Translations under genes and position numbers: made by a program | NCBI GenBank assembly: GCA_024752435.1 | Contig: CP103037.1 | Coordinates: forward strand, 1,736,001 to 1,800,000 | Direction of reading: 5' to 3' | Source of the DNA: Allantophomopsis cytisporea | Taxonomy: Eukaryota > Ascomycota > Leotiomycetes > Phacidiales > Phacidiaceae | Length of the DNA: 64,000 bases | Shown here: piece after piece, positions 8,821 to 18,955 of the stretch | Layout: every line of letters starts with the position of its first letter | How positions within the stretch are numbered: position 1 is the first letter of the stretch | The notes under the pieces: generated by a model | Told to the model about the DNA's origin: nothing | Databases searched by the model: none | The model's input: only the letters and a program-made list of their open reading frames with translations

Positions 8821-11721
8821 ATGACTTCCACCGCAGAGGTCACCTTCTCCAATGCGACTTCCGCAGTCAATTTCTCGTCTTGGACTGCTGCCCAGCTGAA
8901 AGCAGCAACGAATATCTCACATTATGCGCCTTCCGCCAAAGACCTGGTCATGGCAGGACCGCGAATGGCCATGAAGCTCGGCTCCTTTGCGATATATACG
9001 CTCCCCGAAGCATTCGACAATGTTCTTGGCCTAGGAATGGCCCAACGAGTTATACCAGAGGCCACAGGTGCTGGAGGAGTGGACATCGCGGCAACGGCTG
9101 GGGCAGCTCTTGGTAATATTGCTGAGGCTGGCGAAACAATAACGGAAATCAATAATGGTGGAGGTTATACGGGTAATCTGTCGCTGGACAGTGTCAGGAA
9201 CTTCGGAGGTCTCTTCAGCTATGCTACGAGCAAATGGGCGTTGATGAGCATTTTCATGGCTGTCGCTCTCAACAGAACATATGTTTACTCTTCGACGCGC
9301 CGAAACCTTACACTTGGGTGGAAGGCTCGCCTGGCTCTACGTATAACGCCAATTGTTTTATTCGCTATTCAGTCGGTGTCATTACTTCAAAGCATTCAGT
9401 GCCAGACGTCTCCTGATTTTGCCGAACTCAGATGGGGAAATGCAAGTCGAAGTTCTGAGTTACTGTTCATACAAAATGGGGGACTATTCCATACCATCAG
9501 TCAGGGCATGCTCCTTGGTGCTTCTGATAAGGCGTCTTGTCAAGCTATAGGGATGATTGCCCCAGATATTGACGAGGAGGATGGGCGAGAGTACATTGTC
9601 CCTATTGGATCCTTTCAACGTTTGTGGCCGCTCTTTGAAACTCTCTGTTTCAGTCAATTTGTAGAGACAATTTCGTGTGCGGTTCAAGGTCGACTCGTTG
9701 CGGCCGAAAATGGAATGACACTATTCGAACACTCCCTCGCATTCGCTGAAGCAGAAGCAAACATCAACTCGATAGCTGGACTTGGGACCTCATCCAAGTC
9801 TACAAGTTCAGGTTTCACATACACTTACGCGTCGGACCCAGAGAAGGACTCTACCGAGATCGTAAAGCGACATACAGCTCTTGTGGAAGCTCTCAACACA
9901 TCCCCTGAAGTTTTGTTCATTGCTTTGATCTCGAGCATGAATCATCTTACTAGCCATGTTCTTGGAGTTCTCAATATGCAAGGGAAATTAAGACTTATCA
10001 ACACAGGTTTCTGGGGCCTTGCCTTCATGGGCATCATCTCTTGGAGCTTCTTCGCATTTTCTGGTGCCGATGATGGTAATCACAGTCTTCTCCGGTTCCC
10101 CACCGTTTGCATTGTTGGTTTCGTACCTCATATGCTGGTATTGGCTGGTATAATTTTGTGCTGTGTCATCTATTTCTTTGCCTTGATTGTCACGGCTCTC
10201 GCATCACCTTTCACGGTTGATGGACACCGATTGTCCTGGTATGAGAAATTCAAAGCTGCACACGACAACCTCCAGGCTGATATTCCAATGTCGAGCATTC
10301 GCGTGAGCATGCATATGGACTTTTATACCGCGCTTCTTAAGAGCGGATTTCAAGCCTTAACTATGGCTAGCGAAGCTGTCTATCTTAACGAAAGTAAAGG
10401 TGTCCGTATCGGTGGAACAACTTGGTTAGAGGAGGAGCGGCTAGCAGACATGGAGGAGAATGGTGCAGATTGGCTTGGACCAAGCTTCCGATCACCTAGC
10501 AACACCTCGGCTGAGAAGCTCAATGCAATGGAGTTATTGCAGGAATCGACAAGTGGCTTCGCCAGAGAAAGAACAGCTAAAAAGTTGAGTAAGAGACAAA
10601 GACCTGTACAAGATGGTGTTGGAGCAGCGCAGCGAACTGGCAGATGGATCATGGCAGCTGATTTCTTTACCGGCATTGCGAAACTTCTTATTGCTCTTTG
10701 GGCAAAGTCTATACTAAGGAGTTTATCAATTCTCAACATCCAGTGGAGACCACAATGGCTACTGCGGCTGTCGGGGCAGAAGGAGAAAGGCGAGGGCTCC
10801 AACAGGAATGAAGAATCAACGAATGTGACACTGGACTTCTGGTTGATCAACAACAACGGCGAGTTAACATTGCCCGTCGATGAGCACGTCGACATTGAGC
10901 AGGAGATGAAAAAGAGGCTAGGAGAAGGCCAACCTTGGGATGTAGCACAAGAATCAGACCTCGATTCTAGTCTTTATAACTGGTGGCTCCGTGGTGGCTG
11001 GTGGGGCGTAGACGACTCGAGCGGCGACTTCGCACCACCCGACATCGATGATGACACCACAAGCGTGATATCCATGTCGACGAACCACACCACATCCTCC
11101 GATTGGGAATCAGACTCCAACAACTCTACCAATGATGATGGCCGCCGCACGCCTACCCAACGCTCTCCACACTTCACACGCGAATCAACGCCGATCACCG
11201 ATACCCCCCTATCCATTTCCGACCTTGCCCGCCTGCTTCATCCCCAGACGCCTGAACAGCGTGCTGAGTCTGAGACCCTCGCAAGCCACATGGCCTCCGA
11301 TACTATTCTCACACGTTCCCGCTACCGCAACCTCCATCAGCAGAAACGTGCCCGCGTACTCACCTCGACACGTATCCGTCCGGCTGGCTTCAAGCCTCGG
11401 AACACCAATGGTAGACTCACAGCTGCTGAGGAAGCAGAGATATTGGAGTTCTTGATCGTTACAAGGCGCGCGGCTAAGGCGGGCGGGATTGGAAGTGCTG
11501 ACGGGAACGGGGAGAGCTGGGCTACAGGCGCGGCGGGACTAGGTGAAGGAGGTCCACAGTGTGTTGTTTGTCAGAGCTCTCCAAGGAGTATCATTGTTTG
11601 GCCGTGTCGGTGCCTCAGCCTTTGTGATGACTGTAGGGTCACGCTCGCTATGAATAACTACGAGAAGTGTGTTTGTTGTAGAGGGGATGTCAACAGCTTT
11701 AGTAGGATTTTTGTGCCGTGA
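8821..11721 (+). CDS. Asi1/Asi3-like membrane RING ubiquitin ligase
   Basis: Single exon, 966 residues, starting MTSTAEVTF. Hydrophobic segments are visible near residues 138-156, 170-190, 398-418 and 430-462, giving a multi-pass N-terminal half. The C-terminal 53 residues form a RING-type zinc module beginning CVVC (about residue 914), then PCRCLSLCDDC and CVCC. A C-terminal RING behind several membrane spans is the layout of yeast Asi1/Asi3, which act in inner-nuclear-membrane protein degradation. A long acidic, Ser/Thr/Asn-rich linker (about 735-800) precedes the RING. Subcellular location and targets in this fungus are inferred. The gene is convergent with the Sen34 gene, with 190 bp between stops. 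Confidence 0.85.
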   Translation: MTSTAEVTFSNATSAVNFSSWTAAQLKAATNISHYAPSAKDLVMAGPRMAMKLGSFAIYTLPEAFDNVLGLGMAQRVIPEATGAGGVDIAATAGAALGNIAEAGETITEINNGGGYTGNLSLDSVRNFGGLFSYATSKWALMSIFMAVALNRTYVYSSTRRNLTLGWKARLALRITPIVLFAIQSVSLLQSIQCQTSPDFAELRWGNASRSSELLFIQNGGLFHTISQGMLLGASDKASCQAIGMIAPDIDEEDGREYIVPIGSFQRLWPLFETLCFSQFVETISCAVQGRLVAAENGMTLFEHSLAFAEAEANINSIAGLGTSSKSTSSGFTYTYASDPEKDSTEIVKRHTALVEALNTSPEVLFIALISSMNHLTSHVLGVLNMQGKLRLINTGFWGLAFMGIISWSFFAFSGADDGNHSLLRFPTVCIVGFVPHMLVLAGIILCCVIYFFALIVTALASPFTVDGHRLSWYEKFKAAHDNLQADIPMSSIRVSMHMDFYTALLKSGFQALTMASEAVYLNESKGVRIGGTTWLEEERLADMEENGADWLGPSFRSPSNTSAEKLNAMELLQESTSGFARERTAKKLSKRQRPVQDGVGAAQRTGRWIMAADFFTGIAKLLIALWAKSILRSLSILNIQWRPQWLLRLSGQKEKGEGSNRNEESTNVTLDFWLINNNGELTLPVDEHVDIEQEMKKRLGEGQPWDVAQESDLDSSLYNWWLRGGWWGVDDSSGDFAPPDIDDDTTSVISMSTNHTTSSDWESDSNNSTNDDGRRTPTQRSPHFTRESTPITDTPLSISDLARLLHPQTPEQRAESETLASHMASDTILTRSRYRNLHQQKRARVLTSTRIRPAGFKPRNTNGRLTAAEEAEILEFLIVTRRAAKAGGIGSADGNGESWATGAAGLGEGGPQCVVCQSSPRSIIVWPCRCLSLCDDCRVTLAMNNYEKCVCCRGDVNSFSRIFVP

Positions 11722-11911
11722 GAGCCTAGACACTGAATTTGACGGAGTATCAATCCAGAGAGGGGATAGGATGGCTGAGTTTTCCAGGAGTTTGGGCGGC
11801 ATAGTTTTCATAGCATATTTCACGCATATATTTGATCAGGAAACGGGGCGTTTGACAAGCTACTGGATCATTCTGATTGGTATTGCGTTGTATTAAGACC
11901 AAATACATATT

Positions 11912-12871
11912 TTACATTCCACCCCATTCAATGCAGAAAGCTCTCACCTCGCCCTTGTCCTCATTTGTATCCTCGCCGCCAATAAGGAATCCCTTCTTAA
12001 CTCCAGTGCCTAGTCTCCCGCCGCCAACGATATCGAGCAAGGGAATCTCATCCTTCCACCCCAATCCCACAGCGAGGAAGTGGCTGTGGAAGCGTAGCGG
12101 ATCTCCGGGGTAGACAGAGTATTGGCAGCCGAAGCGTAGGCCCGGCGTCATGAAGTAACCGCGTGAATGCAGGTATGCAAAGAGGGGATAGGAAGATGGA
12201 ACAGAAGGGAGGCGACGGGATGGGTCTGCTGAGGGCAGGGTCATGGGTGGGTAGCTGGATGTGAGGGTGACAGGGTCGGCTTGGGCGGATACCACGTTGC
12301 TTAGAGATGAAGAAGCAGGTGCAAGAGCTGAAGCTTGCGTTTGGGCGATGGCTTGATCTTGGCTTCGGTCGCCGAATAGCATAGTCTCAGGGTCTGCATC
12401 ATCGGCGGGGACATCGGTCTCAGCAGTCACAATCGCCTCAGCAGCTTGAGCCTCAGCTTGGATTTTTGCACGCTTAGCTGCCTCCTTCGCGAGACCACGC
12501 TCTGCGCTCTTCAGGCGTAGGCCGTCGGCAATGGCGCGCGACTTGAGGCCCTCGGCGCGGAGTGATTCAAGATACAACTTCCTGTCTACACCGTCGGCGC
12601 CGAAGGAGCGCAGCTTGCTCACGTGGAAAGCAGGATCATCTACGAGATAGGCAGCATTTTTCTCTACGAGCACGCGCGCCTCCTCCGGCACCAGTTCGAG
12701 CGGGAGGCCCAGGAATACGTTCTGCTGCGGCACTTGTGGGATGCCACCTATGAAGACGCCGCAAATGTTGTGCGTGCGTCGAAGGTGCGTTACCACATCT
12801 ATGGAAAATATTAAATAACGACCTGCGATGCAGGATATTGGGAAGGGCTCTATGGGTGTTGTTGCAGACAT
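11912..12871 (-). CDS. SEN34: tRNA-splicing endonuclease subunit Sen34
   Basis: Single exon, 319 residues, starting MSATTPIEPF. The N-terminal region (GRYLIFSIDVVTHLRRTHNICG) and the C-terminal endonuclease fold match Sen34. The catalytic block contains YPLFAYLHSRGYFMTPGLRFG, a YSVYPGDPLRFHSHF segment with the expected tyrosine and histidine, and GVKKGF with the expected lysine. The family cuts at the 3' splice site of intron-containing pre-tRNAs within the Sen2-Sen34-Sen15-Sen54 complex. The middle (about 120-215) is Ala/Gln-rich and low complexity. The frame could extend five codons upstream but has no ATG there. Confidence 0.93.
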   Translation of the reverse strand: MSATTPIEPFPISCIAGRYLIFSIDVVTHLRRTHNICGVFIGGIPQVPQQNVFLGLPLELVPEEARVLVEKNAAYLVDDPAFHVSKLRSFGADGVDRKLYLESLRAEGLKSRAIADGLRLKSAERGLAKEAAKRAKIQAEAQAAEAIVTAETDVPADDADPETMLFGDRSQDQAIAQTQASALAPASSSLSNVVSAQADPVTLTSSYPPMTLPSADPSRRLPSVPSSYPLFAYLHSRGYFMTPGLRFGCQYSVYPGDPLRFHSHFLAVGLGWKDEIPLLDIVGGGRLGTGVKKGFLIGGEDTNEDKGEVRAFCIEWGGM

Positions 12872-13436
12872 GTTGGGGTAGTTCAAGAATGTCTATTCCG
12901 AGGAATTAATGTTAGCAATTGTTTCCAGAAGTGAGTGTGAAAACAGTGCATATTTGGGTCGATGATCATGAATTAAAACATATTTTGAGCATCATGTAGC
13001 CCAGAGCGTATCTATGGCATCAGGGGATTGACAGATCGGTTTTGTAATCATATCGATGAGGTAAGGTAGGAAAATAGAGTGTGAGCTTACCAATTGACGT
13101 TGCAATGACCAGTATGTTGTTGTGAAGCTATGTGGTTGTGATATTGAAGGAATAAGAAATATCGTGAGAAGAAAGTTGAGGTCTTTTCATATGCTGACGC
13201 TAGTGCGCGAAATGGCGTCGCTTAGCAAGAAGCTATGCTTTTGCTGCTTCAGTTTGTTTTGTTGCCGATGCAAACATGACATACGGAATGTCCGTGCCGT
13301 ATGAACCTTGACATTACTCTAAACTTGAAGCTTCATTAGCAATTCTCTATTAAATTCAAGACACGGAGTGTTGTAAAGAATAACCCATCATACTTGACAT
13401 CCATCAGCAATAGAATCCATCGACAATAAGAACACG
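12872..13436. other. Intergenic, no gene seen
   Basis: AT-rich spacer between the Sen34 gene start and the small membrane-protein gene. Open frames are short and show no family features. Confidence 0.5.
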
Positions 13437-13748
13437 ATGAGCGGCCCTCTCTGGATACTAGCTTTCTTAATTATTGTGCCTTTGCTGCTATTCATAGGTT
13501 GGGCCATAGCTTTCTCTGTTGTGGTTACTGTTAGTCCAGATAATTGACTATCAACAGGATGGCTCGTTCTCTCGTCCTGCCTGGGAGATGAATTTCGTCG
13601 AAGCATCTCAACCATCAGCACAGATCCACGTCGGGCAGTATTTGATCAAAACTACCTGCGGACTGTCACATCAAGCGGTCAAGGCACGTGGAATCAGATC
13701 GAAATGGATGATATGCTTGATGGTCATGAGGATTCTCTTGATCGATGA
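13437..13748 (+). CDS. Small spliced single-pass membrane protein
   Basis: Predicted exons 13437-13497 and 13558-13748, intron 13498-13557 (60 bp, unusual GTTGGG donor, TTGAC branch-like site, CAACAG acceptor); 83 residues. The first exon encodes one strongly hydrophobic helix (WILAFLIIVPLLLFIG). The second exon gives a soluble tail ending IEMDDMLDGHEDSLDR, which is rich in Asp and Glu. Only this splice phase gives a long second frame with that acidic ending; reading on unspliced stops after 36 codons. A GTTGGT donor is also required in the Anp1 gene of this window, so this donor type is tolerated. No family recognised. Confidence 0.5.
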
Positions 13749-13821
13749 CTTATAGCTCAAGTGTAGTCACAATTCCGCCTACTCCAAAGACTCCAAACAC
13801 CATTATCGTCTGCTTGCATAT

Positions 13822-15132
13822 CTAAAACTCAATATCGACTTTCGTGGCCTTGCCATGATTGTGGTCCCCTTCGAGTCCTCCTTGCTGTGCCTCCGTATCA
13901 CCCTCAACAGGCGGAAGACTGAATGGCTTGATGACAAGTCCCTTTCTTCTGCTCAGTGTGAAAGCAAGATCGTCTCCAAGTCCACTTGACTCTCCACCTC
14001 CACCACCCTTCTCATGAAATATTGGTAGTCTATGAATCTTCAACATACCTTGTGGTGGTTCTTCCTGTTTCGTTGCCGCTCCTGATGTGTTCAGACTTGC
14101 TGCATTTGCAGCGTTTGCTGGAAATGGTGCAATTTCAAGAACTCCGTCACTCAGAAGTTCCATCCATCTCGTCAAGCCTGTGGATCGTGGATAGAGAGAC
14201 AGCGGTAAGGTGATCAATGCCGTGAGCTGTGCGGGATATTTTCTCAAGAGTGCACGAAGTCCTTGAAGGAATTGGAGGAGGTATTCTGGCTTTGAGGCAG
14301 ATGGAGGATATGAAGCTGGCGAGAGAAGCATCGGGATAACTATCCGATGTGACGAAGTTGGTGGAGAATTGGAAAGGAAAGACGATATGTGCTGAAGAAA
14401 AGATGTGAAAGGAGATTTTGTGGTTGCTTGTGCTTCAAAATTGAGACTTGGTGGCTGAGCAATTGGCACGAAGTGTAAAAGAGAAGTTGAAGAAAGAGTA
14501 AGACGTTTGCTCAAGTCAAAGTCATGACAGAAGATAGGCGTAGCTGTATTATCAGAGCTAGTCGCGGAGCTTTGCAATGGGTTTCTTTCTATAGCAGTCG
14601 AAGGTATCAGTCAGAGACATTTTTAAAGATAGATGCAGCAAAACATGTATATTGTCAAATATATATGTACAATAAGGGAGCGCCCACCTCTTGCACCAGC
14701 AGGAGCACCAAACTCTCCCAGCCTCTCGTATCTCCAGGCAATCTTCATCTTGTCGTTGGAAGCTCCTCTTGAGCCTTCAGACTTGCTATCCTTGCCCTCA
14801 CTCAGACCCGGCAACTCTCTGCCCCAAGCCTCATGCATGCCCAGCACGTGAACATGATGTCCTTGAACAATACCCTCTGCTGCATAGTATCTGAGCAGAG
14901 CTCCTCCAAAGTCTGTGGTGCCAGACTCGCCGATGAGAAGGGACGTCCCAAGCGCGAGACCTGCATGACCGGCAAGTAAAGCATCAAGGGAACGAGTGCC
15001 TGTAGAGGTCGTTAGTCGACCATCTAAAAGAGATGGTCGAATCCCTGCTCTCGTAACTTTCTCTGTAGATGCAGAGGAGCTTGGAAGACCTCCTGGCGAT
15101 GAAACTACGACGTTTCGTTTTCTGAACGACAT
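13822..15132 (-). CDS. ELP4: Elongator complex subunit Elp4 (PAXNEB)
   Basis: Exons 15132-14688 and 14588-13822, intron 14589-14687 (99 bp, GTGGGC donor, CTATAG acceptor); 403 residues. The N-terminus MSFRKRNVV is followed by RAGIRPSLLDGRLTTSTGTRSLDALL and LGTSLLIGESGTTDFGGALLRYYAAEG, characteristic of the PAXNEB family. The second exon carries CHDFDLSKRL and the RecA-like core through TRWMELLSDGVLEIAPF and GMLKIHRLPIFHE. Elp4 forms the Elp456 ring of Elongator, which modifies wobble uridines of tRNA. The C-terminal Gly-rich tail ends KVDIEF. The start is divergent from the 15345 gene with a 212-bp gap. Confidence 0.94.
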
Positions 15133-15344
15133 TCCTGCACTGTGGTTGACAACTGTGTCGAGGCAATATTTATTTTGTCGTCCGCTCCGCAGCCTTGCTC
15201 TGAGGCCTGAAGTTCCGCGCTGACAGCCTTGCCTTCCTGTGAATTTGAACCTCCGCGCCGCTCCACCCCGGAACTTGACATACATATATCCTCGGATATA
15301 TATTTATCCGAACCCAGACGTCAATACCGCTCCGCTCCGTCACA
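15133..15344. promoter_or_regulatory. Compact divergent promoter of ELP4 and the 15345/RPB8 pair
   Basis: 212 bp drive ELP4 to the left and the 15345 gene to the right. It contains a palindromic ATATATCC-TC-GGATATAT at about 15286-15303 and a GCTCCG word that occurs near both ends (15183 and 15333). No canonical TATA box is assignable. Confidence 0.5.
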
Positions 15345-15983
15345 ATGGCTACACAAATTACTCGGACTAAAAAGCGCTCGCGCAAGGCTCAAATCCCCGA
15401 AAAGCGTCGAAAGATCTTTGATTACCGAAGGAAAGATATTGAACTCTTTCGACAAGATTGCTCAAACCCTGGACGTGAAGAATTGGCTGCAGCTTTTGAT
15501 ACCACACATCACATACTGGATGTGATTTACCAAAGAAGACTCCCTCCAGGTAACATTCAGCAGCGATTAGAAATCGCTACCGGCTCTTCTTTCGCGCGCC
15601 CCCAACAGCAAGCATTTGAGCTTGATCAGTTCAGACGCTACCTTCTTCCTGTGCAACCTCCACCAGAAGAAGAATATCCATACTTCTGGCGCCAAGTCAA
15701 AGCAATCCTCCCCTCAGACCCGAACGTCGATCCACGAACTCTGATTCCAGCAGTCAGAAAGCTTGCACAGGACTTCCACTACCTCATAGCCGCACTCCAC
15801 AGCTGCAGCTTCCACCTTGGCTTCAAACACCTAAAAAGGAACCGTTACAACAATTGGGTAGCTCGACCACCACCACCGGAAGTTCACATAATTGAAGAGG
15901 AGACCTCTGCAGACCTCGCTTCCGCCACTACCGATTGGACATTTGAAGTCGTTCACAGATTCAAACCAAAGACTTCGCAGTAA
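15345..15983 (+). CDS. Unrecognised basic protein directly upstream of RPB8
   Basis: Single exon, 212 residues, starting MATQITRTKKRSRK with a good start context (CACAATGGCT). The N-terminus is strongly basic (KKRSRKAQIPEKRRK) and could be a nuclear localisation signal. The rest looks like a compact helical domain (FRQDCSNPGREELAAAF, PAVRKLAQDFHYLIAAL) with a Pro-rich loop and an acidic segment (HIIEEETSADL) near the end. I recognise no family. Its stop codon lies 10 nt before the RPB8 ATG, so the two genes either share one transcript or RPB8 is promoted from inside this coding region. The frame differs from RPB8, so it is not a simple readthrough fusion. Confidence 0.7.
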   Translation: MATQITRTKKRSRKAQIPEKRRKIFDYRRKDIELFRQDCSNPGREELAAAFDTTHHILDVIYQRRLPPGNIQQRLEIATGSSFARPQQQAFELDQFRRYLLPVQPPPEEEYPYFWRQVKAILPSDPNVDPRTLIPAVRKLAQDFHYLIAALHSCSFHLGFKHLKRNRYNNWVARPPPPEVHIIEEETSADLASATTDWTFEVVHRFKPKTSQ

Positions 15984-15993
15984 GCACCTCAAA

Positions 15994-16488
15994 ATGGCAT
16001 CAGCAAACGATTCGCAGCTCTTTGAAGAGTCTTTCACAATCACAACTTTGAACGATGAGAAATACGATCGTGTGGCACGAATTGGCGGCACCTCTGGCGA
16101 TTCTCTGACCGTCATGACCTTGGACATCAACACCGATCTGTACCCATGCGCGATTGGCGAAACTGTACACGTTATGTTGTCGAACTCTTTGGCTTTGGAT
16201 GGTAGCAAGGACGATGGAAGAGGATGGAGAGATATTGGTGGAGAGGCTACGCTCGCAGATATGTACGACTACGTTTGTCACGGCAAGATCTACAAGTTTG
16301 AAGATGGAGCTGATGGTCAAACAATGTAAGTTTGCTTCTGCTCGCTCACTTTGTGATCGCGTGTATACTAATTCGCCAATAGCAAGTGCTACATCTCCTT
16401 CGGCGGACTTCTCATGGCTCTCGAGGGTCCTTATAAGAAGCTCACTCCTCTTCGTGTTGATAACTGCTACCTTCTGATGAAGAAATAG
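15994..16488 (+). CDS. RPB8: RNA polymerases I, II and III shared subunit Rpb8 (RPABC3)
   Basis: Exons 15994-16325 and 16383-16488, intron 16326-16382 (57 bp, GTAAGT donor, AATAG acceptor); 145 residues. The protein shows the Rpb8 pattern: FEESFTITTLNDEKYDRVARI, TLDINTDLYP, GETVHVMLSNSL, DYVCHGKIYKFED, and after the intron KCYISFGGLLMALEG and NCYLLMKK at the C-terminus. Rpb8 is an OB-fold subunit of all three nuclear RNA polymerases. The ATG context is AAAATGGC. Only 10 nt separate it from the upstream stop. Confidence 0.96.
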
Positions 16489-16665
16489 ACAGCTCGCGCA
16501 AGATTCTGGGAGGTTTTCACTTCACTTTTCATATATGGGGACTGGTACGAGTATGGAGGTTTCACATTGCATGGTATGGCGTTAAGGATACCAAAACCAA
16601 GTTCCCGTTGAGCAGTTACAAAAAAAAGAGGTTCTATATCGAAGAATCAAATCAGTTCTAAAAGT

Positions 16666-17879
16666 CTATATCCTGTGTGGTCCTGGGAATTTGAGATCTC
16701 GATGTAACCTCTGCGTGATCTCCTCGTAATTCTTCTCATTTTCCCTCGTAAGAATGCCTCTACGAATGAAGAAATCCAACAACACCATTGCACAATTTGG
16801 CTTGAACTCGCCTTGCGCCAGAGCTTCCTGGACCTTCTCGACAGTCCAAAGGTAAAAGCACTCGACCTCGCTATCACACGGTTTAGGTACCACATCTTCC
16901 GGCAGCTCCAGATCATAAATATGCTCGACTTCCGGCTGACACAACCCCGTCTCACCACCTGCACGCGCATCCCGAATATAGCTATACGTAATCGTGCCGT
17001 ATCCCTTCGCATTCTTCCTAACAATCTCCTCAGGCAAGCTCGCCTCCTCCGCACACTCGCGGACTAGTGCACCGAATGGCTCCTCGCCCGTCGCAAGCCC
17101 ACCAGCAACTGTGTTGTCCAACATGCCGCCGTACGTCTGTTTCGTCGCGCTGCGTCGCGGAATCCACAGCTTGATGCCGTGTGGTGCGTCTGAGGCACTC
17201 ACATACGCCGTTAGATGCACGCCGTAGGTCACCACGCCAAAGAGCGCGGATGCAGAGCGTTCCATGCTGTAGATCAGCTGGTTTTCTCGTCCGTACACCG
17301 GGTACAGCTCATTGCGCCAGCCGGAAAGCACGGCGAAGGTCTGCTGGTCCCGCCAGTGAGACGCTACTGCTGCGATTGTTGCGCTGCGCAAGGCTTCAGT
17401 GGGCTGGGAGAAGGCGAGGACTGTACGGTCTATGTGAGATATCTCTACTTCGCCTGCAAGGGAGGATGGCAGCTTGGAGAGCTCAGTCACCACATTTATG
17501 GGAATGTGGCCTACGGGGTAGGTTCCTGACTCATCACGGAAGAGAAAGGTATACAGACCGGCCATTACGGCGGCGTGTGCTTGGGGGTCTTTCTCTTCAT
17601 AAGGAAAACTTTTCGGTGTTAGTTTCGTTGAGATTCTCCTTCAATAGAGATAACGTCTGAAAGGAACAGAAAATAGAGGCTTGAGATGAATACAGAATAA
17701 AACCCCTCAGGGGTTCATCCAAAACAAGCTCATGATACCCGTTGTATGTCTTGAAATCCTGCACGGAAGAAGCATCAAGCTCACCCCTGCTCCCCACACC
17801 CTCAGAAACAAACTCATACGACTTTATAAAAGCAGACTTACGTATCACACTCATCCACGAGATCTAAATTCGACTTCAT
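16666..17879 (-). CDS. Nudix hydrolase with DUF4743 domain (YJR142W-like)
   Basis: Exons 17879-17842 and 17608-16666, intron 17609-17841 (233 bp); 326 residues. The first exon encodes MKSNLDLVDECDT and joins to FPYEEKDPQAHAAVMAGLYTF, the conserved N-terminus of the DUF4743/Nudix family. The Nudix box GGLATGEEPFGALVRECAEEAS is complete, with the REcaEE core. Relatives, including yeast YJR142W, hydrolyse oxidised thiamine diphosphate-type compounds; a precise substrate here is inferred. The intron is long for this window and ends AAG, preceded by a perfect CTAAC branch site. A start inside exon 2 (MAGLYTF) would drop the conserved N-terminus. Confidence 0.9.
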
Positions 17880-18304
17880 CCTGCCTCGAATATATTATTA
17901 TACGATGATTGGCAAAGTGACAAGGCGAGATGCGTATAGCCAATATCGATTCTTTCGGCAGCCGTTACGACGTTATGCAGTTAGCCGCACTACTGGACCC
18001 TTCTCCAAGATTCGCGGAGGTGCCATGCAGCGTCGATCGCTTGCATCGCAGCCCCACCACTTTCATCACCATGTCATAGCAACACCACTGACAAAATATC
18101 TTTACGTCGTCACACGAATGCCGAGTCGTACGCTGCTTTTCGCATCAATACCATAAGTGGCCACCAGCCCCCATAACAAATCGCCAGATCACTAATCACA
18201 AATCATCAACCCATTGAGCACAATCCGCAACCTCAGCGGCGCGCGCCACATCAATTAAAGTCATATTCCATTTACCAAAAGAATAAAGTCTGAATATCAC
18301 CAGA
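17880..18304. other. Divergent spacer between Nudix and Hikeshi genes
   Basis: 425 bp. A plus-strand 83-codon frame at 17905-18156 has no recognisable features. Just before 18305 the leader is CA-rich. Confidence 0.5.
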
Positions 18305-18955
18305 ATGGCAGCCCCCCAACCCTTCGGCGTCCTCCCAACAGGCCAGCCCCTCATCACAATCCCCACCTCCATCCCCTCCGAAACCTCCTTCACCTACACA
18401 CTACCCACCACCACCTTCAGCCACATCGTAGTATTCCTCCTGCCGGGAATCACGCTGCCGCCCTCGACGGCAGCAGCAGTCTACCTCGCGGCGCCGCACG
18501 CCGCCAACCAAGCCGCACTATCGGGGGTGCCGAACTTCAAGTTCCTAGGCGGGATCGGGCCGGGCAAGGAGAGCGCGATATTCAAGGTGCGGGCCGAGGA
18601 AGTGGCCGGCGCAATGCTGGGGATCAGCATCGAGAGCGCGGAGAGCGTGGGCGCGCAGATCGCCGCGCTGTCCTCGAACAAGGAGGCTGCTGCGGCGAAT
18701 GGCGCCGCCGCTGGTCCTGCCGATGGGACTATGGTGCTGGCGAAACGACCTGCTAGCACGGTCGAGTTGGCGCAGAAGATTATTAAGAATGCGTTCAATT
18801 TCTTGGCTAGCTTTAGTGGGAACGTACCGGTTCCTGGGGGAAGTGGGACCGCGGGCGTGGAGGTTGTGCCTTTGAAGGCGTTTCAGGATTGGTGGGTTAA
18901 GTTTGAAAATCGGGTGAAGAATGATCCGGGATTTCTGGAGAGGGATGTTGATTGA
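18305..18955 (+). CDS. OPI10: Hikeshi/Opi10 family Hsp70 nuclear import factor
   Basis: Single exon, 216 residues. The N-terminal half is the Hikeshi domain: FGVLPTGQPLITIPTSIPSETSFTYTLP and HIVVFLLPGITLPPSTAAAVYL, then FKFLGGIGPGKESAIFKV. The C-terminal half has AQKIIKNAFNFLASFSG and ends with the conserved FQDWWVKFENRVKNDPGFLERD. Hikeshi carries Hsp70 into the nucleus during heat stress; yeast Opi10 was named for inositol excretion. An Ala-rich linker (about 125-145) separates the halves. The 5' part of the gene is noticeably GC-rich. Confidence 0.94.
   Translation: MAAPQPFGVLPTGQPLITIPTSIPSETSFTYTLPTTTFSHIVVFLLPGITLPPSTAAAVYLAAPHAANQAALSGVPNFKFLGGIGPGKESAIFKVRAEEVAGAMLGISIESAESVGAQIAALSSNKEAAAANGAAAGPADGTMVLAKRPASTVELAQKIIKNAFNFLASFSGNVPVPGGSGTAGVEVVPLKAFQDWWVKFENRVKNDPGFLERDVD

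Noticed and set aside
12562..12814. Plus-strand frames inside the Sen34 gene
   Set aside because: Antisense shadows of a conserved coding region.
17905..18156. 83-codon frame upstream of the Hikeshi gene
   Set aside because: His-rich low-complexity product in a divergent promoter; no supporting signals.
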